NCBI GenBank assembly: GCA_937958145.1
Contig: CALGOE010000202.1
Location: 1 to 11,964, forward strand
Source of the DNA: an uncultured Desulfobacca sp.
Lineage (GTDB): Bacteria; Desulfobacterota; Desulfobaccia; Desulfobaccales; Desulfobaccaceae
Direction of reading: 5' to 3'
Length of the DNA: 11,964 nt
Both the position numbers and the translations under genes were made by a program. The notes below the pieces were generated by a model. The model was not told where the DNA came from, searched no databases, and saw nothing but the letters and a program-made list of their open reading frames with translations. This document shows, piece after piece, positions 5,515 to 11,964 of the stretch. Each line of letters starts with the position of its first letter. The stretch's first letter is position 1.

Positions 5515-7383
5515 ATGAACCGGCCGATTCAGAATATTTTATTTATCGAACCTCGCAATCCCCGTCCCCACATTTTTTCCCGCGTGGCCATACCCCGCCT
5601 CGGTTGCGTGCTCTTGGGGACAATCCTGCGGGATCAGGGGTATAACGTCAAGGTTGTGGTTGAGGAAATTGCCCAGCCCGATCTGGCCACTCTGGATTTT
5701 TCCCCTGACCTGGTCTGCATCTCTTCCATCACCCCAACCATGCCCCGGGCCCTGTTTCTGGGAGATTATTACCGGCAACAGGGGCTTCCCGTCGTCATGG
5801 GGGGACCCCATCCCAGTTTTCTGCCTGAGGAAAGCCTGGCCCACGCCGACTATGTCATCTGCGGGGAAGCTGACGAAGCCTTGCCGGAGCTGATCACCGC
5901 CCTCAATAGCGGTGCCAGTCTGGAAGGCATCGGCAACCTTTGTTATCACGTGGACGGCGGCATCCGGATCAATCCCTGGCGGCCGTTTTTTCAGGATCTG
6001 GACTCACTCCCCATCCCTGACTACCGGCTTATTCATGGCTGGAATCCAGGGAAGCAGAGCGTCGTCTCCATTGCCACTTCCCGCGGCTGCCCCTTCGGTT
6101 GCCGCTTCTGTTCGGTGATCCTCCTGTTCGGTCGTAAATTCAGGTATAACTCCGTTGACCGGGTCCTGGCCGAAATCCGCCAAAACGGCCAGCAGGCCAA
6201 GCATATCTTCTTCTGTGACGACAATTTCACCGCCGATCGGAAACGCAGCAAAGAACTCATGCGCCGCATGATTGCCGAAGGGCTCAAGGTGGAGTGGTCC
6301 GCCCAGGTGCGGGTGGAAGCAGCCAAGGATCCGGAACTGCTGGAACTCATGGCCCGCAGCGGCTGTTACATGGTCTTCATCGGCATGGAATCCATCAATC
6401 CGGCCACCCTCAAAGCCTTTAAAAAGGGGCAGACAGTGGCGGACATCCGGGAGGCGGTGACCCTCTTCCATCGCTTCGGCATCGCCGTGCATGGCATGTT
6501 TGTTTTCGGCTCCGAAGAAGACACCCTCCAGGTCATGCGGGAGACGGTCACCTTCTCCCATGACATCGACCTGGATTCCCTGCAATACCTGATCCTCACG
6601 CCTATTCCGGGCACCCCCATTTACGATGAACTGGCCAGCCAGAATCGGCTGTTGCATCAGGATTGGCAATATTATGACGGGCATCACGCCGTTTTTGTGC
6701 CCCGCTATATGACTCCTTTGGAACTCCAGATCGGCACCCTGCGGGCCATGAAAGGGTTCTATACCTGGCCGTCGGTGCTTCGCCGCCTCTGGCGCCGGGA
6801 CTGGTTCTTTGCCAAACTCAAGGCCCATGGCCGCCTGCATCTGCGCCGCTCCTTCCGGGAGGTGAAACAGGGCTATTTCCAGCAATTGAAAGAACAGCTC
6901 TTTAGCGTGGTCAGAGAGGGGCGCCGGTTGTTGCCCCGACGCCGCATCCGCACGGTGGGCATCCCCGACGATATCTGGGGACTGACGGCCTGGGAAACGG
7001 GTCCGAAAGAATTTCTTTTGAAATTTCTGGAAAAATTGGGGGTAGAGATCGTGCTGGAGCGGTTGGAAGCGGAGGAGAGCCCGCCCGTCGATGTGGATCA
7101 GGCTGACCGGCTCCGGCTGGAAATCGCCCGCCTCCAGGAAAAGACAGACATCATCCTGCTGCCCATCTGGGCCGGTTTGGAGAACGTCCGGCAAAAAGCC
7201 CGGGAAGTCCACCAGGATCTGGGGCAGCTGCTCAGTTCCTGCCGCAAGGCCATGCCGGTTAGTTTCACCCCCACCCTCTTCTTTAATGTCTGTATGCAGG
7301 TCGGTTTGCTGATTAAGGCCAAACCCGGTCTCATCCGGCGGGTTTATTTTCAAACCCTGGTGGAAGTGGGTGCCACGGTTTAA
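5515..7383 (+). CDS. B12-binding-type radical SAM protein with extra C-terminal region
   Basis: The 622-residue protein has three parts. Residues 5-150 resemble the cobalamin-binding Rossmann domain of the B12-radical SAM class (IRDQGYNV-like helix, MGGPHPSFLPEE at 95-106, CGEADEALPEL at 116-126). Residues 180-400 are the radical SAM barrel with the cluster motif GCPFGCRFC, cysteines 192, 196 and 199 (CxxxCxxC), plus FFCDDNF at 232-238 and PIPGTP at 363-368. Residues from about 410 to 622 are basic, then helical, and match no domain I recognise. No DxHxxG cobalamin-lower-ligand motif is seen, common in this class. Members methylate or rearrange unreactive carbons, for example in lipid or pigment synthesis; the substrate here is unknown. 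The ATG at 5515 is chosen for GGAGGG six bases upstream. It has its own promoter and does not seem linked to dsrC. Confidence 0.85.
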   Translation: MNRPIQNILFIEPRNPRPHIFSRVAIPRLGCVLLGTILRDQGYNVKVVVEEIAQPDLATLDFSPDLVCISSITPTMPRALFLGDYYRQQGLPVVMGGPHPSFLPEESLAHADYVICGEADEALPELITALNSGASLEGIGNLCYHVDGGIRINPWRPFFQDLDSLPIPDYRLIHGWNPGKQSVVSIATSRGCPFGCRFCSVILLFGRKFRYNSVDRVLAEIRQNGQQAKHIFFCDDNFTADRKRSKELMRRMIAEGLKVEWSAQVRVEAAKDPELLELMARSGCYMVFIGMESINPATLKAFKKGQTVADIREAVTLFHRFGIAVHGMFVFGSEEDTLQVMRETVTFSHDIDLDSLQYLILTPIPGTPIYDELASQNRLLHQDWQYYDGHHAVFVPRYMTPLELQIGTLRAMKGFYTWPSVLRRLWRRDWFFAKLKAHGRLHLRRSFREVKQGYFQQLKEQLFSVVREGRRLLPRRRIRTVGIPDDIWGLTAWETGPKEFLLKFLEKLGVEIVLERLEAEESPPVDVDQADRLRLEIARLQEKTDIILLPIWAGLENVRQKAREVHQDLGQLLSSCRKAMPVSFTPTLFFNVCMQVGLLIKAKPGLIRRVYFQTLVEVGATV

Positions 7384-7586
7384 TTCACCACGCCTTTGGC
7401 CAGCCGCTCCCGTTGCCATTGCTCCCAGAGCAGATCGGTGATCAGGCTGTTGGCCAGAGCGCGGTCGTTACAACGATAGGTGCCGGCGGCCACGGCCCTT
7501 TTGATGGCCGCTACCCGGGCCCGCCGGTCAGCATCGCTCAGCGGCTGGTCGCTGCCGGTCTGAAAAAAAGCCTCTTGGTCTTTCAT
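7380..7586 (-). CDS. Small FlgM-like anti-sigma factor candidate
   Basis: The 68-residue protein matches the C-terminal sigma-28-binding half of FlgM. The segment RVAAIKRAVAAGTYRCNDRALANSLI (24-49) follows the family pattern RV-x-x-(I/L)-K-x-A-(I/V)-x-x-G-x(4-5)-D-x-x-(I/L)-A-x-S-L-(I/L). FlgM binds and holds the flagellar sigma factor FliA until the hook is complete. This copy is shorter than typical FlgM (about 90-100 residues), with little of the disordered N-terminal half. The start at 7586 has GAGGAGG (7593-7599) close upstream; an ATG at 7619 lacks one. No flagellar genes are in the window. Its stop overlaps that of the convergent radical SAM gene by four bases. Another short helical protein remains possible. 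Confidence 0.6.
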   Translation of the reverse strand: MKDQEAFFQTGSDQPLSDADRRARVAAIKRAVAAGTYRCNDRALANSLITDLLWEQWQRERLAKGVVN

Positions 7587-7707
7587 CCTTGCCTCCTCGC
7601 CTTTGCCCCTGCTTGGCATTCGCTCTACCCTTTCCCCCTTTCATATTTCATGCCAACTTCTGGCTTCTCGAAATATCTCGGTTTTTTGCCAAGCTGTTCC
7701 TGGCTCT

Positions 7708-7730
7708 GTTCAGTTTTCTGAACTTAAGTT
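7708..7730. repeat. Overlapping small palindromes upstream of the FlgM-like gene
   Basis: GTTCAG (7708-7713) and CTGAAC (7718-7723) form a six-base inverted repeat around four T. The palindrome AACTTAAGTT (7721-7730) overlaps its right arm. An AT-rich stretch follows to about 7743. The 327 bases between the FlgM-like gene and dxs show no further gene; these symmetries could be an operator or a weak hairpin. Confidence 0.35.
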
Positions 7731-7862
7731 TACCAATTTAAACGCGGCCGGAGGCAACGAGGAACGGGCGCAGGGCCAGAAAACGCCGCCAAAGGAATAG
7801 GAGCGCGGGTCTGAGGGTGCCAGGAAGGTTTGAGCGGCAAGAAAAGTACAAGGCGTAACGGT

Positions 7863-7901
7863 TGTCCCTGGCCGCGGGTCCAGGACCCGGTGCCAGGGAC
7901 A
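7863..7901 (-). terminator. Strong hairpin after dxs
   Basis: The 39 bases are symmetric about base 7882, with 17 of 19 positions paired. The outer arms are TGTCCCTGGC / GCCAGGGACA, perfect over ten bases. The inner arms GGGTCC / GGACCC are separated by one base. On the minus strand it begins 12 bases after the dxs stop. It probably ends or protects the xseA-xseB-ispA-dxs message. There is no U-run directly after it, so it is not a textbook intrinsic terminator; a regulatory site is the alternative. Confidence 0.5.
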
Positions 7902-7913
7902 GGCGGAGAAGAC

Positions 7914-9878
7914 CTAAAAACTGCCAAATACCACGTTTTTCTTCCCATTGGCCTGACCCAAGAGGGTCAGGGCCTGTTCCAGAATGCCTTGGGCATCCAG
8001 GCCGTATTTGCGCCGCAGGATTTTTTGGCTGCCATGCTCCACAAAGACATCACCCACGCCCAACCTCTTGACCGGGATGCCGTAGATGCCGTGATCAGCC
8101 AGGAGTTCCAGGACGGCGCTGCCAAAACCGCCGGCGGCGACATTTTCTTCCACCGTCAGGACCCGGCCGCATTTGACGGCCTGGGAGAGGATGGTATTCT
8201 GGTCCAGCGGTTTGATAAACCGGGCGTTGACCACGCCGGCCTGGAAACCTTGTCGGGCCAATTCCTGGGCGGCCTCCAGGGCCGGATACACCGCAGCCCC
8301 CACCGCCAGGATAAGCAGGTCCTGGCCTGCCGTCATAATTTCGGCCTGGCCGATGGGGATGTTTCGCAGCACCGGGGACAGAGGCACTCCCACGCCGCTG
8401 CCCCGGGGGTAGCGCAGGGCAATGGGGCCTTTGTGGTTCACCGCCGTGAACAACATGTGGCGCAATTCATCTTCGTCTTTGGGGGCCATGATGACCATGT
8501 TGGGCAGATGCCGCAGGTAAGACAGGTCGAACACGCCCTGATGGGTCTCGCCGTCTTCGCCGACAATGCCGCTCCGGTCCAGGGCAAAGACTACGGGCAG
8601 GTTCTGCAGGCAGACGTCGTGCAGCACCTGGTCATAGGCCCGCTGCAGGAACGTGGAGTAGACAGCCACCACCGGGCGCAGACCTTCCAGGGCCAGACCG
8701 GCGGCAAAGGTAACGGCATGCTGCTCACAGATGCCAACGTCGAAAAAACGCTCCGGAAAGTGGAGGCGGAAATCCACCAGCCCCGTGCCGTCGGGCATGG
8801 CCGCCGTGATGGCCACCAGGCGTTGGTCTTCCCGCCCCAGTTTGACCATGGTGTCACCGAAGATAGCAGTGTAAGAGGGCAGATCGCTGACCGATTTTTT
8901 CGGCTCACCGGTTTCCAGATCAAAGCACCCCAGGCCATGGAAGCAGGTGGGATTGCATTCCGCCGGCTGATAGCCTTTCCCCTTGGTGGTCAGGACGTGG
9001 ACCAGAACCGGGCCGTTGAGGTTTTTGACATTCTGGAACGTCTCCAGGAGATGGTCAAAACGATGGCCCTGCACCGGACCCAGGTAGTTGAATTTCAGGG
9101 CTTCAAAGAGCATGCCCGGGGTCAAGAAGCTCTTAAAGGATTCCTCGCTCTTCTTGGCCCAGACCATGAGTTCATCCCCGATGCCGGGGACCATTTTCAG
9201 GAAATTTTCAAACTGCCGCCGGGCATAGACCATGGCCCGTTTGGTTAACTTGCGGCTCAGGAACGAGGACAGGGCGCCCACGTTGGGCGAAATAGACATT
9301 TCATTGTCATTGAGGACGACGATGAGGTCTTTGTTGAGGTCGCCGGCGTTATTGAGGCCTTCGAAGGCCAGGCCGGCGGTCATGGAGCCGTCGCCGATTA
9401 CCGCAATCACCCGGCGCCGCTCTTTTTTCAGGCACTTGCCCACCGCCATGCCCAGAGCCGCCGATATGGAGGTGGAGCTATGGCCCGTATCAAAGGCATC
9501 GTGGGGGCTTTCCGTCCGTTTCGGGAAGCCGCTGATACCACCGGATTGACGCAGGGTGTGAAAGATGTCTTTGCGGCCGGTGAGAATTTTATGGGTATAG
9601 GCCTGGTGGCCCACATCCCAGACGATTTTATCACGAGGAGAATCAAAGACATAATGGAGGGCAATGGTCAGTTCCACCACCCCCAGGTTGGGGGCCAAAT
9701 GCCCGCCGGTACAGGCCACGGTGCTGATAATGAGCTCTCTGATCTCCTGAGCCAGCTGGGGCAGTTGCTCAACGGCTATTTTTTTCAGATCAGCAGGACT
9801 GTTAATGGTGTCCAACAGCCGTCTTCTGGCGGGCGCCGCAACCGGCGCCAACGATAAAGCCTGAGAATTTTGCTTCAC
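7914..9878 (-). CDS. dxs: 1-deoxy-D-xylulose-5-phosphate synthase
   Basis: The 654-residue enzyme, slightly longer than the usual 620-640, condenses pyruvate and glyceraldehyde 3-phosphate to 1-deoxy-D-xylulose 5-phosphate, the first step of the MEP isoprenoid pathway and a feed for thiamine and pyridoxal synthesis. Visible family marks: GGHLAPNLGVVEL (58-70), WDVGHQAYTHKILTGR (87-102), the thiamine diphosphate motif GDGSMTAG (162-169) with LNDNEMSISPN (189-199), the catalytic glutamate 385 in VGICEQHAVTFAAGLA, and EDGETHQG (441-448). The start is GTG at 9878, supported by AGGAG at 9887-9891. It follows ispA by 17 bases and is the last gene of the unit, with a strong hairpin just past its stop. 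Confidence 0.97.
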   Translation of the reverse strand: MKQNSQALSLAPVAAPARRRLLDTINSPADLKKIAVEQLPQLAQEIRELIISTVACTGGHLAPNLGVVELTIALHYVFDSPRDKIVWDVGHQAYTHKILTGRKDIFHTLRQSGGISGFPKRTESPHDAFDTGHSSTSISAALGMAVGKCLKKERRRVIAVIGDGSMTAGLAFEGLNNAGDLNKDLIVVLNDNEMSISPNVGALSSFLSRKLTKRAMVYARRQFENFLKMVPGIGDELMVWAKKSEESFKSFLTPGMLFEALKFNYLGPVQGHRFDHLLETFQNVKNLNGPVLVHVLTTKGKGYQPAECNPTCFHGLGCFDLETGEPKKSVSDLPSYTAIFGDTMVKLGREDQRLVAITAAMPDGTGLVDFRLHFPERFFDVGICEQHAVTFAAGLALEGLRPVVAVYSTFLQRAYDQVLHDVCLQNLPVVFALDRSGIVGEDGETHQGVFDLSYLRHLPNMVIMAPKDEDELRHMLFTAVNHKGPIALRYPRGSGVGVPLSPVLRNIPIGQAEIMTAGQDLLILAVGAAVYPALEAAQELARQGFQAGVVNARFIKPLDQNTILSQAVKCGRVLTVEENVAAGGFGSAVLELLADHGIYGIPVKRLGVGDVFVEHGSQKILRRKYGLDAQGILEQALTLLGQANGKKNVVFGSF

Positions 9879-9895
9879 GAGGCTGACTCCTGAAA

Positions 9896-10786
9896 TTATT
9901 TTCGTCTCACCAATAAATACTGGACCAACTCCCGCAGAGGATCGGCGGCAGCGCCAAAGGTTTGCAGATCGGCCAGGGCGGCGGCCACCAGGCTTTGGGC
10001 CTGGGCTTTGGCGCCGGCCACACCCAGGACGGCGGGATAGGTGGCCTTCTGTCGGACTGCATCCATGCCGGTGGCTTTGCCCATTTCAGCAGTATCGCCT
10101 TCCACATCCAATAAGTCATCGGTTATCTGAAAAATTAAGCCGAATTTTTCGCCAAAGCGGGTCAAGGCGGCGACCTGGTCCGGACCACCGCCGCCCAGCA
10201 ACGCTCCGGACCGGACCGAGGCGGTAAGCAAGGCGCCGGTTTTCAGGCGATGGATGGCCTCTACCTGCTCCAGGGAGCTGGGTTGCCCCTCGGCCAACAG
10301 ATCGGCCATCTGGCCGCCAACCATGCCTTCATGCCCGGCCGCCTGGGCGATGAGGTGGATTACTTCCGCATAGAGAACGGCCTTGGTCGGCTGTTGCCTC
10401 GCCCCCGCTGCCAAAACCAGGAACGCAGCCGTCAGAAGGCCGTCGCCGGCCAGGATGGCGGTGGCTTCATCGAATTGTTTGTGACAGGTAGGACGGCCCC
10501 GGCGCAGATCGTCATCGTCCATGGCCGGCAGATCGTCGTGGATAAGGGAATACGTATGGATCATTTCCAGGGCACAGGCCACCGGCATGACCTGCTGGCT
10601 CGCCCCGCCCACGGCTTCGGCTGCAGCCAGACAGAGGATGGGGCGAAGGCGTTTGCCGCCCCCCAACAGGCTGTAGCGCATCGCCTCCACCACCCTGGCG
10701 CCGGGACCGGACCCGGGGGGCAGGACCCGCGCCAGTTCCTGATCCACCACAGCCTTGCGCTCTGCCAGGTAGGCTTTCAAATCCAT
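9896..10786 (-). CDS. ispA: Short-chain polyprenyl (farnesyl/geranylgeranyl) diphosphate synthase
   Basis: The 296-residue protein is a trans-prenyltransferase that adds isopentenyl diphosphate to allylic primers to give C15 or C20 diphosphates for quinones, undecaprenol and other lipids. It has GGGKRLRP (42-49), the first aspartate-rich motif DDLPAMD (84-90, DDxxxxD form) followed by RRGRPT (95-100), and the second motif DDLLD (223-227) that binds magnesium and the diphosphates. Length and motif spacing match the bacterial IspA type. Chain length cannot be settled by eye. The ATG at 10786 has AGGAGA close upstream and lies 25 bases after xseB, so the two are very likely co-transcribed. Confidence 0.95.
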   Translation of the reverse strand: MDLKAYLAERKAVVDQELARVLPPGSGPGARVVEAMRYSLLGGGKRLRPILCLAAAEAVGGASQQVMPVACALEMIHTYSLIHDDLPAMDDDDLRRGRPTCHKQFDEATAILAGDGLLTAAFLVLAAGARQQPTKAVLYAEVIHLIAQAAGHEGMVGGQMADLLAEGQPSSLEQVEAIHRLKTGALLTASVRSGALLGGGGPDQVAALTRFGEKFGLIFQITDDLLDVEGDTAEMGKATGMDAVRQKATYPAVLGVAGAKAQAQSLVAAALADLQTFGAAADPLRELVQYLLVRRK

Positions 10787-10811
10787 GGCATCTCCTTGCT
10801 GCCCCGGCTTC

Positions 10812-11060
10812 TCAGCCTTGGCCGTCGTTGCCGTCTCCCGCGGCCTCGAAGGGTTGGGGAGTCAGCTTGCCGTCGGCATCCCGGAGCAGGATTGCCACCC
10901 GCCGATCCACCGCGTCCAACTGGGCGTTGCAGCGACGGATGAGCTCCATGCCGGCCTCGAACTTGGCCAAGGCGGCTTCCAGAGGCAGGTTGCCGTGCTC
11001 CAATTCCTGGAGTATTGCTTCTAATTTTTGCAGATTTTCTTCGAAACTGGGCTCAGTCAT
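10812..11060 (-). CDS. xseB: Exonuclease VII small subunit
   Basis: The 82-residue protein is the normal size for XseB and shows its helical hairpin pattern: SFEENLQKLEAILQELEHG at 5-23, then LPLEAALAKFEAGMELIRRC at 25-44. Several XseB chains assemble with one XseA to form exonuclease VII, which degrades single-stranded DNA from both ends. The tail after about residue 65 is charged and probably disordered. The start at 11060 overlaps the end of xseA by eight bases (ATGACTGA on the minus strand), typical of translational coupling; the ribosome site is weak. An in-frame ATG at 11075 is an alternative that would add five residues. Confidence 0.93.
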   Translation of the reverse strand: MTEPSFEENLQKLEAILQELEHGNLPLEAALAKFEAGMELIRRCNAQLDAVDRRVAILLRDADGKLTPQPFEAAGDGNDGQG

Positions 11061-11964
11061 GATCTTTGGGGGCATACGTCATCCCCGGCCGCGGCCGGGT
11101 AACCTGACATTCCAGGGCTCCCTGATGCAAATAGACGAGAATATCACTGCCCGCCGGGACCTGGCGGGCATCCCGCAGGATTACCCCTGCCGGCACCGAG
11201 GCGGCAATGGCATACCCCCGGGCCAGGATGGCGCGGGGGTTGAGATGCTCCAGCCGGGCCTGGGCATGAGATACCTGCCGCCGCCATTCCTGCAGTCGCC
11301 AGGCCCACAGGCGCGCCAGGGTGTGGGCTTGCCGGGCCAGCACAAGCCGCTGCTGCTCACTCTGGCGCCGGATGCTGACAAGATGCAAGCGGGCTGCGGC
11401 CAGCTTCACCCGGACGCCCGCTTCCCGGCGCCGGGTCTGCCACAGCCGCAGCAAGTGCTCCAGCCGGTCGTCCAGCCGCAACCGCAAATCAGCCAAGCGG
11501 CGGCGGGGATCACCCAGCCGGGCCGCCAACAGCCGCAGGCGCTCTTGACTCTGCCGGCGGAGGGCCAGAAAACGCCGGTACATACCCAGCGCCAGCCGCT
11601 GCAGTTGCTGGCGCAGCTCTTCCTGCCGCCGGACCACCAGTTCGGCCGCCGCCGACGGGGTGGGGGCGCGCAGATCGGCCACAAAATCAGCAATGGTGAC
11701 GTCAATTTCGTGTCCCACCGCCGAGATCACCGGCACCCGCGAGGCAAAGATGGCCCGGGCCACGACCTCTTCATTAAAGGCCCAAAGGTCCTCAAGAGAA
11801 CCGCCCCCCCGGGTCAGGATAATCACATCCACCTCCGGCCAGGCATTGAGCTCGTGGATGGCCGCGGCGATCTCTGCGGCCGCACCCTGGCCCTGCACCC
11901 GCACCGGATAGATGAGCACCTCCACATTGGGAAAGCGCCGGGAAAGAATCTGTAAAAAATCCCG
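11053..11964 (-). CDS. xseA: Exonuclease VII large subunit, N-terminus outside window
   Basis: The frame is open to the right edge, and 303 C-terminal residues are seen out of the usual 400-450, so the N-terminal OB-fold and some catalytic sequence lie beyond the window. The visible part begins with RDFLQILSRRFPNVEVLIYP and holds the catalytic core hallmarks RGGGSLEDLWAFNEE, SAVGHEIDVTIADFVADLRA and PTPSAAAELVV. A long, arginine-rich coiled-coil region follows, then the C-terminal segment HLNPRAILARGYAI. XseA is the nuclease subunit of exonuclease VII, used in mismatch repair and in clearing single-stranded DNA. It is coupled to xseB by overlapping stop and start codons. Confidence 0.96.
   Translation of the reverse strand, partial: RDFLQILSRRFPNVEVLIYPVRVQGQGAAAEIAAAIHELNAWPEVDVIILTRGGGSLEDLWAFNEEVVARAIFASRVPVISAVGHEIDVTIADFVADLRAPTPSAAAELVVRRQEELRQQLQRLALGMYRRFLALRRQSQERLRLLAARLGDPRRRLADLRLRLDDRLEHLLRLWQTRRREAGVRVKLAAARLHLVSIRRQSEQQRLVLARQAHTLARLWAWRLQEWRRQVSHAQARLEHLNPRAILARGYAIAASVPAGVILRDARQVPAGSDILVYLHQGALECQVTRPRPGMTYAPKDHD

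Noticed and set aside
6004..7419. Long minus-strand open frame opposite the radical SAM gene
   Set aside because: Shadow of a gene with an intact CxxxCxxC cluster motif; no domain in the antisense translation.
7640..7656. Sigma-54 promoter for the FlgM-like gene
   Set aside because: The minus strand has TTGGCATG like a -24 element, but the matching -12 reads ATGAA without the essential GC.
7830..9248. Long plus-strand open frame opposite dxs
   Set aside because: Dxs catalytic motifs are complete on the minus strand; the plus frame has no recognisable features.

Overview
This 12 kb window is bacterial chromosome, densely coded, and reads like a sulfate- or sulfite-reducing anaerobe, probably of the Desulfobacterota. 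The main clue is a full-length dsrC with both C-terminal redox cysteines. An orphan phoU, a GlcD/D-lactate-dehydrogenase-type flavoprotein and a B12-binding-type radical SAM enzyme fit that setting. A lineage near Desulfobacca is plausible but is only inference.

Layout. 1-43 (-): probable start of a gene that runs off the left edge. 44-704: a 660-base region without a protein gene. It holds a near-consensus sigma-70 promoter, foldable sequence, a very AT-rich block and one DnaA-box-like site. 705-2087 (+): a divergent DnaA-like protein whose Walker A, Walker B and DNA-recognition residues depart from the family. 2079-2750 (-): phoU, convergent with the DnaA-like gene and overlapping its stop. 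2751-3339: mostly intergenic, with the remnant of a short-chain dehydrogenase C-terminus at 3084-3227. 3340-4737 (+): FAD-linked oxidase of the GlcD family. 4938-5255 (+): dsrC, with its own promoter and a palindrome just upstream of the -35. 5256-5514: two hairpins and a second promoter whose -10 lies in an inverted repeat. 5515-7383 (+): radical SAM protein with an unrecognised C-terminal region. 7380-7586 (-): small FlgM-like protein. 7914 to the right edge (-): xseA-xseB-ispA-dxs, a tightly packed unit common in bacteria that joins exonuclease VII with isoprenoid precursor synthesis.

How the genes work together. dxs makes 1-deoxy-D-xylulose 5-phosphate, which feeds the MEP pathway. ispA condenses the resulting C5 units into farnesyl- or geranylgeranyl-type diphosphates. 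xseA and xseB form exonuclease VII. dsrC carries sulfur in dissimilatory sulfite reduction. The flavoprotein could feed electrons from a 2-hydroxy acid into the same respiratory metabolism, but no iron-sulfur partner is present here. The plus-strand genes look like separate transcription units rather than one operon.

The strongest leads are the DnaA-like protein with a damaged ATPase site, the unexplained promoter and foldable sequence at 275-510, and the regulatory symmetry around dsrC and the radical SAM gene. I see no CRISPR array, transposase, tRNA or rRNA.
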